Notes: generated by a model from the letters alone, not told the origin. Shown: positions 8,319-18,459, counted from the stretch's first letter. The stretch: 64,000 nucleotides of DNA from Bradyrhizobium sp. 138 (GCF_023074075.1 NZ_JADPKT010000007.1:538711-602710); one strand, 5' to 3'. Numbers and translations are program-made.

Positions 8319-9635
8319 ATGGTCGGGGCCGCTCCGAAATTGAGAGCTGACAATCGTGCCGATCGGACGCCGTCCGATCGGCGCGGTCGTGCGCTCCGGG
8401 TCGGCCTGATCGCAGCCTTGGTGCCGCTGTCGCTGACACTGGTTCAATGCGGCAAGGCGCCGAACCCGGCAGCCCTTGCGGCGAATTCGCAGGCCAATGT
8501 CCAAGGGGGCACTCAGGTCGTTGCGAAGACAAACCAACAAGTGGCAAGCGGCGACACGTTCGAGGATCGCTTCCCTGCCCCGCAATTCAGGGAGCGCTTC
8601 CCCTCGGCGAGCGAACGTCTCCTGCAGCGGCAGATGTCGGACTTCTCGCCCAAGCGCGCAGTGCAGCAACAGATGCCGGAGCAGGCCCCCTACAAGGTCG
8701 CTTCGCTCGAGCCGCAGGTCCCCTACAAGCGTCCGGCACGCGACGACTTGACGACCCTCGTCAGCATGAAATCGTCGGCCTTTCCCTATTTCGGCAACAA
8801 CCCCGCCTCCGAAGCACCGTTCCTCAACATCTCCAAGGGCGATCGCCGCGGCCATCGCAGCTATTCCGGTCGCGTATTCTGGCAGGACGAGACCTACAAT
8901 GACAGCCGCGTGCTGGTGCACGTGCCCGAGCATTTCGACGTGCGCAAGCCGGGCGTGATCGTCGTGTTCTTCCACGGCAATGGCGCAACGCTGGAACGCG
9001 ACGTGCGTGATCGCCAACTGGTGCCCAAGCAGATCACCGATTCCGGCGCCAATGCCGTGCTGCTTGCACCGCAGATGGCGGTCGATGCCGCCGATTCCAG
9101 CGCCGGCAAGTTCTGGCAGCCGGGCGGCTTCAAGCGCTTCATGGCGGAATCCGCCGACCACCTCGCCCGCGTCACCGGCGATCCCAACAGCGCGCGCGCC
9201 TTCGCCAACATGCCGATCGTGATCGTCGGCTATAGCGGCGGCTTCCTGCCGACGGCCTGGAGCCTGGAGGTCGGCGGCATCAGCGACCGCGTCCGCGGCG
9301 TCGTGCTGCTCGACGCCGTCTATGGCGAAATGGACAAGTTCGCGTCCTGGATCGAGAGCCACCGCTCCGGATTCTTCGTCAGCGCCTACACCCGCCACAC
9401 CGCGCGGCGCGACCGCGAGCTGATGAGCATGCTCCGCCAGAAGGGCATCAGCGTCGCCGAGGACATGGATGGGCCGCTCCATCCCGGCAGCGTGGTGTTC
9501 GTCGAGACCGGCGAGGGCATCACCCATCGCGACTATGTCACCCGCGCCTGGACGCGGGATCCGCTCAAGGACGTGCTGGTGAAGATGTCCGCGACGCCGT
9601 CGCTGGCACTCACGCGCGTCGCCTCGAGCCGCTAG
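8319..9635 (+). CDS. Membrane-anchored alpha/beta hydrolase, putative lipoprotein
   Basis: 438 residues. After a basic N-terminus (about 27 residues) comes a hydrophobic stretch ending LTLVQCG, a plausible lipobox with the lipidated cysteine at C44. Residues ~50-170 are Gln/Pro-rich and variable. The C-terminal half has the alpha/beta-hydrolase layout: VIVVFFHGNGATL (oxyanion strand-loop), VIVGYSGGFLP with nucleophile S306 in the G-x-S-x-G elbow, VVLLDAVYGEMDKF (candidate acid) and EGITHRDYV (candidate histidine). Substrate unknown. The start is uncertain, since no strong ribosome site precedes it. Confidence 0.72.
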   Translation: MVGAAPKLRADNRADRTPSDRRGRALRVGLIAALVPLSLTLVQCGKAPNPAALAANSQANVQGGTQVVAKTNQQVASGDTFEDRFPAPQFRERFPSASERLLQRQMSDFSPKRAVQQQMPEQAPYKVASLEPQVPYKRPARDDLTTLVSMKSSAFPYFGNNPASEAPFLNISKGDRRGHRSYSGRVFWQDETYNDSRVLVHVPEHFDVRKPGVIVVFFHGNGATLERDVRDRQLVPKQITDSGANAVLLAPQMAVDAADSSAGKFWQPGGFKRFMAESADHLARVTGDPNSARAFANMPIVIVGYSGGFLPTAWSLEVGGISDRVRGVVLLDAVYGEMDKFASWIESHRSGFFVSAYTRHTARRDRELMSMLRQKGISVAEDMDGPLHPGSVVFVETGEGITHRDYVTRAWTRDPLKDVLVKMSATPSLALTRVASSR

Positions 9636-9681
9636 GCCTGCAAGCTGCTCAGCCGGATCGGCGGCTGAGCATGTGCCTTCT

Positions 9682-10059
9682 TCAGTTCTTGGGCAGCTTC
9701 GGAATGGCCTCGGCGAAGCCGTTGTAGCAGGACAGCCGCTCGTCCTCTTCCTTGAAGAAACGGCAATCGGCATAGCCCTTGGCCTTCGCCGGCTTCGGCT
9801 TCGGGGCCGGCGGCATCACGGCGTCGTAGCAGTTGAGGCGGTCCTTGGTGCCGTCGTCGATATCGAGGCAGGCCTGCAGCCGCACGGCGACCGACTGCGG
9901 CTTGCCCTTCGGCGTCGCGGCCGGCTTCGCCGCCGCCTCCTTGGCGCCTTTGGGCTTGACCTGCACCAGCGGCTTGTCCCCCACCATCGGTGGCTTGTCG
10001 GCTTGCGCAAACGCGGAGGCTGAATAGAGCACCGCGGCAACCGCCAGAATCATCCTCAT
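9682..10059 (-). CDS. Small periplasmic protein with paired cysteines
   Basis: 125 residues: signal peptide (MRMILAVAAVLYSASAFAQA), a Lys/Ala/Pro-rich linker, then two similar short cysteine motifs, RLQACLDIDDGTKDRLNCYD and ADCRFFKEEDERLSCYNGF, each with two cysteines about 14 apart. The pattern suggests a small disulphide-stabilised helical hairpin, repeated. AGAGAG-like sequence precedes ATG 10059. I do not recognise a function. It lies downstream of the MFS gene on the same strand (81 bases apart). Confidence 0.65.
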   Translation of the reverse strand: MRMILAVAAVLYSASAFAQADKPPMVGDKPLVQVKPKGAKEAAAKPAATPKGKPQSVAVRLQACLDIDDGTKDRLNCYDAVMPPAPKPKPAKAKGYADCRFFKEEDERLSCYNGFAEAIPKLPKN

Positions 10060-10140
10060 TTCTGTCAACTCTCTTTGGTCCCCATGCCCCGGCGTTCTAG
10101 CGCTCCGATGCGCGGTTTGCCAAGCACCTTGCACGCCCGT

Positions 10141-11307
10141 TCAGGCCGTGGCGGCAGCGGCCGGCCGGGTCAGGATCACCAGAATCAGCGCCACCGCGAC
10201 GAAACCGACCGCGACGAAGCCGAGCGTATGCAGGAGCTCGCGCGCGAACAACAATCCGCCGATGGCGGAGCCGACCGCTTGGCCGATATAGAGGACGGAG
10301 GTGTTGAGCGCGACGGTCGCCGATGCCAGCGGCGGCGCGGCAGCGACCAGCCGCACCTGCTGCATCGAATTGGTCGAGGCAAAGCCGAGGCCCCAGATTG
10401 CGACCCCGCACGTCATGACAGCCAGCGTGCCCGCGCCGAGCGCCCAGCCCGTGATCCCCGCAAGCAGCAGGCAGGTGAACAGGACCGAGGTGCGATAGGG
10501 TCCCGAGGTGTCGACGATGCGGGTGGCGAAGACGACGCCGAGGAAGCCGCAAACGCCGTAGAGCGCAAACACCATGCCGATCGCATCGGGGCCGGCGCCG
10601 GTGAGCCTGTTGAGCAGCGGGCCCATGAAGGTGAACACCACGAACTGCCCCGACATTTGCAGCATGGTGATCGCAAGCAGCAGCAAAATCGTCCTGTTGC
10701 CTCCGACGTCGCGCCAGGTCTTCAAATCCACCGGCGCGCCTTTCACCCCCGCCGGCAGCCGCAGCAGCAACAGCAGGAAACTGAGACACCCGAGCGCGCC
10801 GATCTCACCATAGGCCGCCCGCCAGCCATAGCGGCTGGCGATGAAGGTGATCAGCGGAAGGCCGACGGCGGCAGCCAGCGACCACCCGAGAAAGATATAG
10901 GCGATGGTGCTGCCCCGCCGCTTGGCCGGCACGATCAAGGCCGCCGTGCCGGCGGCCTGCGGCGTATAGAGCGCACCGACCGCGAGCATCACGAGACGGA
11001 TGACGAGAAGGCTGGTGTAGTCGGGCGCAAAGGCCGAGGCGAGATTGCCCAAGGCAAGCACCGCCAGCGTCGTCGTGAGCAACGTCCGCCGTTCGATGCG
11101 GCTGGTCAACCAGGCCGTCAGCGGCGAGCCGATGCACAGCGTCACCGCACCGAAGGTGATCAGCAGCGCGGCCGCATGAATACTGACGTCGAGCCCGCTC
11201 GCCAGCTCCGGCAGCATGCCCGCCGGCGCCAGCACGGAGCAGCCGGTGACGAGATTGCCGAGCATCAGGGCGGTTGGCGCGAAACGCCGGTCGCGTGCAT
11301 TTTCCAT
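10141..11307 (-). CDS. MFS transporter (drug/sugar-efflux type)
   Basis: 388 residues, 12 predicted transmembrane segments, start ATG 11307 (MENARDRRFAP). Marks of the DHA1/AraJ-type efflux branch: ATGMLPE-like CSVLAPAGMLPELA in helix 1, the motif-A region LTSRIERRTLLTT after helix 2, and PAGVKG between the two six-helix halves. The frame stays open far upstream across the opposite strand of thrS, but only the last 388 codons make a membrane protein. Substrate not predictable. It is divergent from thrS with 186 bases between. Confidence 0.85.
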   Translation of the reverse strand: MENARDRRFAPTALMLGNLVTGCSVLAPAGMLPELASGLDVSIHAAALLITFGAVTLCIGSPLTAWLTSRIERRTLLTTTLAVLALGNLASAFAPDYTSLLVIRLVMLAVGALYTPQAAGTAALIVPAKRRGSTIAYIFLGWSLAAAVGLPLITFIASRYGWRAAYGEIGALGCLSFLLLLLRLPAGVKGAPVDLKTWRDVGGNRTILLLLAITMLQMSGQFVVFTFMGPLLNRLTGAGPDAIGMVFALYGVCGFLGVVFATRIVDTSGPYRTSVLFTCLLLAGITGWALGAGTLAVMTCGVAIWGLGFASTNSMQQVRLVAAAPPLASATVALNTSVLYIGQAVGSAIGGLLFARELLHTLGFVAVGFVAVALILVILTRPAAAATA

Positions 11308-11493
11308 GCAGGCGCATGTAGCGCGGGCCCGCCACCCGTTAAAGGCCGTTGCTGGAAATAGCTGGTGCACCGTCCCGGCTTTTGCGCGCCGATTTCTTGG
11401 AATTGCCGGATTGCGCAGGCCGAATCCCCTGATATATCGCTCGTTCCCGCTTACCTGCGCTCGTTCGCAGGAGTGAGCCTCAGGAGAAAAGCA

Positions 11494-13536
11494 ATGACCG
11501 ACCAGCCCAAATCCGAGTCCGGCTTCCAGTACAGCCTCTCCAATCTGAAGCCCGTGTCCCCCGCCGCCAAAGTCACCCTCACCTTCCCCGACGGCGCCCA
11601 GCGCCAGTTCGACCAGGGCATCACCGGCCTCGACATCGCCAAGGGCATCTCGCCGTCGCTGGCCAAGCGCACGGTTGCGATGGCGCTCGATGGCGTGCTC
11701 GCCGACCTCAACGACCCGATCGAGGCCGATGCCAAGCTCGAGCTCGTCAATCGCGACGATCCGCGCGCGCTCGAATTGATCCGCCACGACTGCGCGCACG
11801 TGCTGGCCGAAGCCGTGCAGACGCTGTGGCCGGGCACGCAGGTCACCATCGGTCCGGTGATCGAGAACGGCTTCTATTACGACTTCTTCCGCAACGAGCC
11901 GTTCACGCCGGAAGACTTTGCCGCGATCGAGAAGAAGATGCGCGAGATCATCGCGCGCGACAAGCCCTTCACCAAGGAAGTCTGGGATCGCGAAAAGACC
12001 AAGCAGGTGTTTCGCGACAAGGGCGAGGCGTTCAAGGTCGAGCTGGTCGATGCCATTCCGGGCACCGAGCCGATCAAGATCTACTACCAGGGCGACTGGT
12101 TCGATCTGTGCCGCGGCCCGCACATGACCTCGACGGGCAAGGTCGGCAACGCCTTCAAGCTGATGAAGGTGGCCGGCGCCTATTGGCGCGGCGACAGCAA
12201 CAATCCGATGCTGACCCGCATCTACGGCACCGCCTTCGCCAAGCAGGAGGACCTCGACGCTTATCTCAAGCAGATCGAGGAAGCCGAAAAGCGCGACCAT
12301 CGCAAGCTCGGGCGCGAGCTCGACCTCTTCCACTTCCAGGAGGAAGGTCCGGGCGTGGTGTTCTGGCACCCGAAGGGCTGGACCATCTTCCAGCAGCTGA
12401 TCGCCTATATGCGCCGGCGGCTGACCGGCGATTACAGCGAGGTCAACGCGCCGCAGATCCTCGACAAGGCGCTGTGGGAGACCTCGGGCCATTGGGGCTG
12501 GTATCGCGAGAACATGTTCGCGGCGCAGTCGGCCGGCGACGAGGCCGAGGACAAGCGCTGGTTTGCGCTCAAGCCGATGAACTGCCCGGGTCACGTGCAG
12601 ATCTTCAAGCACGGCCTGAAGAGCTACCGCGACCTGCCGCTGCGCCTCGCCGAGTTCGGCGTGGTGCATCGCTACGAGCCGTCCGGCGCCATGCACGGCT
12701 TGATGCGCGTGCGCGGCTTCACCCAGGACGATGCGCACATCTTCTGCACCGAGGATCAGCTTGCCGAGGAATGCCTGAAGATCAACGACCTGATCCTGTC
12801 GACCTATGCCGATTTCGGCTTCACCGGCGACCTCACGGTGAAGCTCTCGACCCGGCCCGACAAGCGCGTCGGCACCGACGAGATGTGGGATCACGCCGAG
12901 CGGGTGATGGCGACGGTGCTGCGCGAGATCCAGTCGCAGAGCAATCACATCAAGACCGAGATCAACCCGGGCGAAGGCGCCTTCTACGGGCCGAAGTTCG
13001 AATATGTGCTGCGCGACGCCATCGGCCGCGACTGGCAGTGCGGCACCACGCAGGTCGACTTCAACCTGCCGGAGCGGTTCGGCGCGTTCTACATCGACCA
13101 TGACGGCGGCAAGAAACCGCCGGTCATGGTGCACCGGGCGATCTGCGGCTCGATGGAGCGCTATATCGGCATCCTGATCGAACACTATGCCGGCAACTTC
13201 CCGCTCTGGCTGTCGCCGGTGCAGGCGGTGGTCACGACCATCACCTCGGAAGGCGACGAGTACGCCAAGGTGGTAATGGAACAGGCACGGCGCGCAGGGC
13301 TTCGGGTCGAGATCGACCTGCGCAACGAAAAGATCAACTACAAGGTCCGCGAGCATTCGCTGGCCAAGATCCCGGCGCTGCTCGTGGTCGGCAAGAAGGA
13401 GGCCGAGACGCATTCGGTCTCGGTCCGCCGCCTCGGCAGCGACGGCCAGAAAGTGATGACGACCGCCGAGGCGATCGCCGCGCTGGTCGACGAGGCAACC
13501 CCGCCGGACGTGAAGCGGGTGCGCGGTTCGGCTTAG
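11494..13536 (+). CDS. thrS: Threonyl-tRNA synthetase
   Basis: Charges tRNA-Thr in the cytoplasm. 680 residues, with all bacterial domains in order: TGS domain (~25-87), editing domain with [10 protein letters not shown] (H98, H102), class II catalytic core with motif 2 region [20 protein letters not shown], zinc ligand C364 in LKPMNCPGH, motif 3 [16 protein letters not shown], and the anticodon-binding domain (~570-675). Start ATG 11494 follows AGGAGAAAAGCA. The 186-base leader shows no T-box, as expected for this phylum. Its stop overlaps by 4 bases the stop of the convergent gene at 13533. Confidence 0.98.
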   Translation: MTDQPKSESGFQYSLSNLKPVSPAAKVTLTFPDGAQRQFDQGITGLDIAKGISPSLAKRTVAMALDGVLADLNDPIEADAKLELVNRDDPRALELIRHDCAHVLAEAVQTLWPGTQVTIGPVIENGFYYDFFRNEPFTPEDFAAIEKKMREIIARDKPFTKEVWDREKTKQVFRDKGEAFKVELVDAIPGTEPIKIYYQGDWFDLCRGPHMTSTGKVGNAFKLMKVAGAYWRGDSNNPMLTRIYGTAFAKQEDLDAYLKQIEEAEKRDHRKLGRELDLFHFQEEGPGVVFWHPKGWTIFQQLIAYMRRRLTGDYSEVNAPQILDKALWETSGHWGWYRENMFAAQSAGDEAEDKRWFALKPMNCPGHVQIFKHGLKSYRDLPLRLAEFGVVHRYEPSGAMHGLMRVRGFTQDDAHIFCTEDQLAEECLKINDLILSTYADFGFTGDLTVKLSTRPDKRVGTDEMWDHAERVMATVLREIQSQSNHIKTEINPGEGAFYGPKFEYVLRDAIGRDWQCGTTQVDFNLPERFGAFYIDHDGGKKPPVMVHRAICGSMERYIGILIEHYAGNFPLWLSPVQAVVTTITSEGDEYAKVVMEQARRAGLRVEIDLRNEKINYKVREHSLAKIPALLVVGKKEAETHSVSVRRLGSDGQKVMTTAEAIAALVDEATPPDVKRVRGSA

Positions 13537-13727
13537 CTCGGTTGGTTTAGCCGGTAATGCCTCTGCTCCCACGCCTCGACTGCCCCAACCAGGCGGTCGA
13601 GGCGCATGCCTGCGGGTGAGCTGATCTCGGCGCTCATCAAATCCTCAATCGACTTGAGGACGTGGCGGTATTCGCGATGCGATCTGATGACCAGCGCCTT
13701 CATAGCTGACAGCTCGAATATTGGCAC
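13533..13727 (-). CDS. Solitary HigA-like N-terminal domain protein
   Basis: 64 residues from GTG 13727, or 56 from ATG 13703 (MKALVIRSH). [17 protein letters not shown], then [20 protein letters not shown] resembles the segment that precedes the helix-turn-helix in HigA-type antitoxins (pattern I-E-x-L-M, G-x-R-L-D-x-L, V-E-A-x-E-x-x-H-Y). Here the protein ends right after this segment (YRLNQPS) and there is no DNA-binding domain and no toxin gene nearby. It may be a remnant or a real one-domain family. The stop overlaps that of thrS. Confidence 0.55.
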   Translation of the reverse strand: MPIFELSAMKALVIRSHREYRHVLKSIEDLMSAEISSPAGMRLDRLVGAVEAWEQRHYRLNQPS

Positions 13728-13813
13728 GTCTCTATCATAATCGATCTAAACCGGCTTCCATATCCCCGCCGGCTCCTTATCTCATTTTGTAGTTCAACAA
13801 AGGACTACGCCTC

Positions 13814-14377
13814 GTGCCCGACGCCATCGAACTCCTGAAGACCCGCCGCTCGGTCAAGCCGCGCGAGATGACCGCCCCTGGCCCTTCGGCGGCCGAGCTC
13901 GAGACCATCCTCACCATCGGCGCGCGCGTGCCTGATCACGGCAAGCTGGCGCCCTGGCGCTTCATCATTTTTGAGGGCGATGCCCGCCAGCGCGCCGGCG
14001 AGGTGATCGCGAAGGTCTTCGCGCGGAAGAATCCCGGCGCGCCCGCGGCCGACGTCGAGATCGAGCGCAAGCGCCTTGCCGATGCGCCGCTGGTGATCGG
14101 CATTGTCAGCTTCACGAGGCCCCATCCGAAGGTGCCGGCGTTCGAGCAGGAATTGTCGGCGGGTGCCAGCGCCATGAACATCGTCACGGCCGCGACCGCG
14201 CTCGGCTACGGCGCCTGCTGGCTTACGGGCTGGTTCTCCTTCGATCGCGACGTGCTCGACGGACTCGGGCTCAAGCCGGACGAAAAGCTCGCCGGCTTCG
14301 TCCATATCGGCACGCCGACCAAGCCCAGCGAAGATCGTCCGCGACCGTTCCTTTCGGAAATCGTGACGCGTTTTTAA
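13814..14377 (+). CDS. Nitroreductase-family flavoprotein
   Basis: 187 residues, FMN-dependent NAD(P)H oxidoreductase of the YdjA/TdsD-like single-domain branch. Visible motifs: LLKTRRSVKPREM (FMN phosphate-binding Arg-Arg-Ser), ARVPDHGKLAPWRF (~37-50, the P-D-H-x-x-x-x-P-W-R-F signature), ALGYGACWLTGW and a C-terminal RPRPFLSEIVTRF. Start GTG 13814 follows AAAGGAC. Natural substrate unknown. The next gene is 63 bases downstream on the same strand, so cotranscription is possible. Confidence 0.9.
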   Translation: MPDAIELLKTRRSVKPREMTAPGPSAAELETILTIGARVPDHGKLAPWRFIIFEGDARQRAGEVIAKVFARKNPGAPAADVEIERKRLADAPLVIGIVSFTRPHPKVPAFEQELSAGASAMNIVTAATALGYGACWLTGWFSFDRDVLDGLGLKPDEKLAGFVHIGTPTKPSEDRPRPFLSEIVTRF

Positions 14378-14440
14378 TCGATGTTGTGTTGACGCATCTC
14401 GCGTCTTGCGGCTTTGATCCCGCCGAGGGAGGAAGGCCGG

Positions 14441-15709
14441 ATGAAGCGTCGTGATTTTCTGGTCGGAGCCGCGCTGCTCGCCGGCTCGATGGCGCGAAGC
14501 CGGGCCGCCGACATCCCCGCCCCCTCGTCCGAGGGGCTCGACCGCATCACGACGTATTTCAACGACGAGGTGACGAGCGGCCGGTTGCCCGGCGCCGTGA
14601 TCCTGGTGCAGCAGCACGGCAAGCCAGTCTACCTCAAGACGTTCGGCGTGCGTGATACCCGAACCGGCCTTGCCATGACGCCGGACACGATCTTCGCCAT
14701 CCACTCCATGACCAAGCCAATCACGTGCCTCGGCGCGATGATGCTGATCGACGAAGGCAAGCTCGCGCTCACCGCCCCCGTGTCGAAATACATCCCCCTC
14801 TTCGCCGACACCAAGGTCGGTCTCGAAGTCACCGAGCCGGACGGCAAGCTCAAGCTCGACCTCGTGCCGCCGGTCCGTCCCGTCAATATCGAGGATCTGC
14901 TGCGGCATACCTCCGGGATCAGCTACGACTATATCGGCGGCAAATGGGTCGAGCAGGCCTACCAGGCCGCCAACATCTTCGAAGGCCAATTCAACAACAG
15001 GGAATTCGCCGACCGGATCGCCAAGCTGCCGCTGGCACGGCAGCCGGGAACGCTGTGGCGTTACGGCCACTCCACCGACGTGCTCGGCGCCGTCATCGAG
15101 ATCATCTCGGGCCAGACGCTGTACGAATACCTGAAAGCACGCATCTTCGATCCGCTCGGCATGAGCAGCACCAAATTCGTGCTCGCAACCGAGGACGAGC
15201 TGGCGCGGATGGCGCGGCCATTGCCGAACGATTTCATCCTGCTGGCCGGCGAGCGCGAGCGTCTCGACCACCCCGAATGGCAGTCCGGCGGCGGCGGCCT
15301 GCTCTCGACCATCACCGACTATCAGCGCTTCTCGCAGATGCTGCTGAACGGCGGCGAGTTCGAGGGCAAGCGCTATCTGAGCCCCGCCGCGTTCAAGGCC
15401 ATGACGACCGACCACATCGGGCCCGGCTCCGGCGTCGGACGCGACTATTTCTATTTCCCGGGTGACGGCTTCGGCTACGGCTACGGCCTTGCGGTGCGGA
15501 CCGATCCCGGCAACGCAAAACCGCCGCCGCCGGGCTCGCTCGGCGAGCTGAAATGGGACAGTGGCAGCGGCACCTATTTCGGCGTCGATCCCAAGCTCGA
15601 CATGGTTTACCTCATGATGCAGCAGACCCAGAACGAGCGCAGCCGCATCACGCCCGCATTCAAGGCGCTGGTCTACGACTGCTACCCCGAGGGGCTACGC
15701 CGCCCGTGA
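14441..15709 (+). CDS. Tat-exported serine hydrolase, class C beta-lactamase fold
   Basis: 422 residues. The N-terminus MKRRDFLVGAALLAG has a twin-arginine signature and hydrophobic core, so export by Tat is likely. The catalytic S-x-x-K is S89-M-T-K92 in FAIHSMTKPIT; the second motif is probably near LWRYGHSTDVLG and the third near WDSGSGTYFGVDP. The family (EstB, beta-lactamase-related) includes esterases and peptidases; resistance need not be implied. Start ATG 14441 has GAGGGAGGAA upstream. Its last 15 bases overlap the end of the convergent gene at 15695. Confidence 0.88.
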   Translation: MKRRDFLVGAALLAGSMARSRAADIPAPSSEGLDRITTYFNDEVTSGRLPGAVILVQQHGKPVYLKTFGVRDTRTGLAMTPDTIFAIHSMTKPITCLGAMMLIDEGKLALTAPVSKYIPLFADTKVGLEVTEPDGKLKLDLVPPVRPVNIEDLLRHTSGISYDYIGGKWVEQAYQAANIFEGQFNNREFADRIAKLPLARQPGTLWRYGHSTDVLGAVIEIISGQTLYEYLKARIFDPLGMSSTKFVLATEDELARMARPLPNDFILLAGERERLDHPEWQSGGGGLLSTITDYQRFSQMLLNGGEFEGKRYLSPAAFKAMTTDHIGPGSGVGRDYFYFPGDGFGYGYGLAVRTDPGNAKPPPPGSLGELKWDSGSGTYFGVDPKLDMVYLMMQQTQNERSRITPAFKALVYDCYPEGLRRP

Positions 15710-18157
15710 GGCGCGCTGGCCGAAATCGGCCAGCAGCTTTGCGATCTCGCCGGCGGGCCGCGCCGCGCTGAACAGAAAGCCCTGCACCTCGTTGCAGCCT
15801 TCGGCGCGGAGCCAGTCGAGCTGATCCTCGGTCTCGACGCCTTCCGCGGTCGTGGTGATGTTGAGGCTGCGGCCGAGGCCCGAGATCGCGCGCACGATCG
15901 CGCCGCAGTCGGGCCGCTGCGCCAGATCCTTCACGAAGGAGCGGTCGATCTTGATCTTGTCGAACGGAAAGCTGCGTAAATAGCTCAGGCTGGAATAGCC
16001 GGTGCCGAAATCGTCCATGGAAATGCCGACGCCGAGCTCGCGGAGCTGGTGCAGGATGGCGAGATTGGCATCGGTCTCGGCGAGGAAGATCGACTCGGTG
16101 ATCTCGAGCTCGAGCCGCCGCGGCGACAGGCCGGACTGCGCCAACGCCGAGATCACGACCTGAACCAAATTGCGGCTGCGGAATTGCGCCGGAGACAGAT
16201 TGACCGCGACCTTGACGTCGGCAGGCCATTTGACCGCCTCGGCGCAGGCTTCGCGCAGCACCCACTCCCCCAACTGGGTGATGAGGCCGATGTCCTCGGC
16301 GACCGGAATGAACTCCGCCGGCGAGATCATCCCCTTGTCCGGATGACGCCAGCGCAGCAGCGACTCGAAGCCGGAGATGCGGTCGGAGGCGATCGACACC
16401 AGCGGCTGATAGTGCAGCTCGAACTCGCCATTGGCGAACGCGCGGCGCAGATCGAGCTCCATGTCGCGGCGCTTCTGCGCCTGGAGGTCCATCTCGCGCT
16501 CGAAGAAATGGTGCACGCCGCCGCCGTCCGACTTCGCCCGGTACAGCGCCATGTCGGCGTTGCGCATCAACTCCTCCGGCGTCGTGCCATCGCCGGGCGA
16601 CAGCGCGATGCCGATACTGGCGCCGATCACCATCTCCTGACCGTCGAGATCATAGGGCGCCTTCAGCATGTCGATCAGCAGGCCTGCGCAGGCGCTGGCC
16701 TCGTTGGGCGAGACGTCGGCGGCCAGGATCACCGCGAACTCGTCGCCGCCGAGCCGGGCCGCCAGATTGGCGCCACGAACCGCAATGGTCAGGCGTTCGG
16801 CGACTTGCTTGAGCAGGCGGTCCCCCACGGGATGACCGAAGGAATCGTTGATGTTCTTGAACAGGTCGAGATCGATGTAGAGCACGCCGACGCGCTTGTC
16901 CCCGGCCTGGTCCAGAGCCTGCTTCAGGCGCTCCTGGAAATATTCGCGGTTCGGCAGGTCGGTGAGCCCGTCATGATGGGCCATGTGCGCGATGCGCGCT
17001 TCGGCCTTGCGCCGCTCGGTGATGTCGACCACCGCGACCAGATAGCCGTCGCGACCGTCGAAGGCGACGCGGCGGCCGAAGGTGAGCACCTCGATCTCGC
17101 TGCCGTCGGCACGCAAGTGCCGCCAGTTGCGCGAGGAATGATAGGCATCGCCGACGCGTTCGAGCGCCTCGGCGTGGCTGTCCCACTCGTCCTCCGGCCA
17201 GATCTCGTGCAGCTTCATGCGCAGGAAGGTGGCGCGGCTATAGCCGTAGTGCTGGACCGCGGCGTCGTTGACGCCGAGAAACTCCTTGGTCTGCGCGTCG
17301 AACACCCACATCGGCATCGGATTGCTGTCGAACAGCAGGCGGAACGAGGCATCGCGGCGCTTCAACGCGGTGACGTCGGAGATCGTCAGCGAGACCACGT
17401 CGGCGAAGGCCGTGGCGCCAAGGCGGAGGTGCCGGCCCTCGCTCTCGATCTCGAGCTGTTCGCCGCGGCCGCCCGCGACGGCCTTGAGCAGGAAGTCCGT
17501 GATCTCGGGCAAGGCCAGCAGCGTGGTGCCCTCGCCAATGCGCCGCCACAACAGGCTTCCGTTCGCAACCTTCAGCAGTGCGCCCGCGCTGTCGTTGTGA
17601 TGCACGATTTGGAGATCGAACGGCTTGCCGGCGGCATCGCGCAGAGTCGCGAGCGACACCACCGCGTCATCGGTCGAGGCGAAGATCGCGTCCAGGAGAT
17701 TGTACTGCGTGCCGCGCTCGTTGATATAGGCGCCGACCAGCGTGGCGCCCCAGCGCGAGGCCGTCGGCAGCGCCAGCACATCGTAGGTCCGCACCATGCC
17801 GTCGCGCACGCAATGTGCGCTGGCCTGGTGCGGTCGTCCGTTTGCAAGCGCGCTCGTCGCCGCTTCCGACAGCGCCGTGGCGCAATCCGGCGACAATTCG
17901 GCGACGAGGATATCCCAGCGCTCCTCGCCGAGCCATTTCTGCACATAGCGCCCGCTGCGCGACAGTTCGAGCGTGCCGTCGTTCCTCAGCAGCGCGATGT
18001 GATCGGCGAGCCGTCCGAGACTGCCGAGCATCACATCCTCGTAGCGCGGCAGCCGCTCGCCCGGCTTCAACGCGGCATGCCATTTGCGCATGAGCACCGG
18101 GATGTCGTCGAACATTTCGGCGGCCGGTTTTCCCGGCATCTTATTCGCGGCAGTCAT
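15695..18157 (-). CDS. PAS-GGDEF-EAL cyclic-di-GMP protein
   Basis: 820 residues, predicted to make or break cyclic-di-GMP. Order: N-terminal PAS-like sensor regions (~1-250), a well-defined PAS domain (FRLLFDSNPMPMWVFDAQTK, ~265-385), GGDEF (~395-555) with intact GGDEF at 470-474 in RLGGDEFAV, and EAL (~570-815) with FESLLRW in place of EAL, NLSPAQF, ITES, DDFGTGYSS (D715), IKIDRSFV and AEGVET. All metal and catalytic positions I can check are kept, so both activities are possible. No membrane segment. ATG 18157 is preceded by GGGGA. A near-match to a CtrA box (TTTA-N7-TTAAG) sits at 18203..18218. Confidence 0.93.
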   Translation of the reverse strand: MTAANKMPGKPAAEMFDDIPVLMRKWHAALKPGERLPRYEDVMLGSLGRLADHIALLRNDGTLELSRSGRYVQKWLGEERWDILVAELSPDCATALSEAATSALANGRPHQASAHCVRDGMVRTYDVLALPTASRWGATLVGAYINERGTQYNLLDAIFASTDDAVVSLATLRDAAGKPFDLQIVHHNDSAGALLKVANGSLLWRRIGEGTTLLALPEITDFLLKAVAGGRGEQLEIESEGRHLRLGATAFADVVSLTISDVTALKRRDASFRLLFDSNPMPMWVFDAQTKEFLGVNDAAVQHYGYSRATFLRMKLHEIWPEDEWDSHAEALERVGDAYHSSRNWRHLRADGSEIEVLTFGRRVAFDGRDGYLVAVVDITERRKAEARIAHMAHHDGLTDLPNREYFQERLKQALDQAGDKRVGVLYIDLDLFKNINDSFGHPVGDRLLKQVAERLTIAVRGANLAARLGGDEFAVILAADVSPNEASACAGLLIDMLKAPYDLDGQEMVIGASIGIALSPGDGTTPEELMRNADMALYRAKSDGGGVHHFFEREMDLQAQKRRDMELDLRRAFANGEFELHYQPLVSIASDRISGFESLLRWRHPDKGMISPAEFIPVAEDIGLITQLGEWVLREACAEAVKWPADVKVAVNLSPAQFRSRNLVQVVISALAQSGLSPRRLELEITESIFLAETDANLAILHQLRELGVGISMDDFGTGYSSLSYLRSFPFDKIKIDRSFVKDLAQRPDCGAIVRAISGLGRSLNITTTAEGVETEDQLDWLRAEGCNEVQGFLFSAARPAGEIAKLLADFGQRASRAA

Positions 18158-18371
18158 GGCAATCCCCAACGCACTTTCCCCGGCGCATCCAATGCAGGCG
18201 CACTTAACGACATGTAAAAAGGTCGCGGGCGCGCGTTCCGTTCGGTGATTATGACAGTTTTAAGTCGGGTGTTGGTTAGTGCGCGTTAGAGACTATGACA
18301 GTGGGGCGAAGGCGGTGACAACATTGGCAGCGGCCCGTTCGGTGGAAGATCTTGTGCAGCTGCATCAGCAT

Positions 18372-18459
18372 CGTCATTGCGAGCGCAGCGAAGCAATCCA
18401 GGAATCCCTCCGCGGAAGCAGTCTGGATTGCTTCGTCGCAAGAGCTCCTCGCAATGACG
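18372..18459. repeat. REP-like palindrome with CGTCATTGCGAG ends (copy 1)
   Basis: Starts CGTCATTGCGAGCGCAGCG and ends CCTCGCAATGACG, the inverse of its own start; inside, AAGCAATCCAG pairs with CTGGATTGCTT. It can fold into a long cruciform or RNA hairpin. A related, decayed copy is at 60369..60444. I recall this as one of the commonest intergenic repeats of Bradyrhizobium genomes; frames across it give the familiar chance peptides. Confidence 0.75.

Noticed and set aside
11308..11493. Leader-based regulation of thrS (T-box or ThrS operator)
   Set aside because: No T-box parts or tRNA-like hairpins; only a weak TTGCGC-N16-TATATC promoter-like pair at 11411..11438.
10141..13572. One leftward open frame of over 1,100 codons covering the MFS gene and all of thrS
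   Set aside because: Only codons from 11307 down encode a membrane protein; the rest is the antisense of thrS, kept open by high GC, with Arg/His/Leu/Asp-rich chance composition.
14441..15709. Antibiotic-resistance beta-lactamase
   Set aside because: The fold is class C-like, but the sequence suits the broad esterase/peptidase group; nothing points to resistance.
16049..18217. Rightward open frame of ~720 codons opposite the GGDEF-EAL gene
   Set aside because: Shadow of a clear multidomain gene; no motif, no ribosome site.
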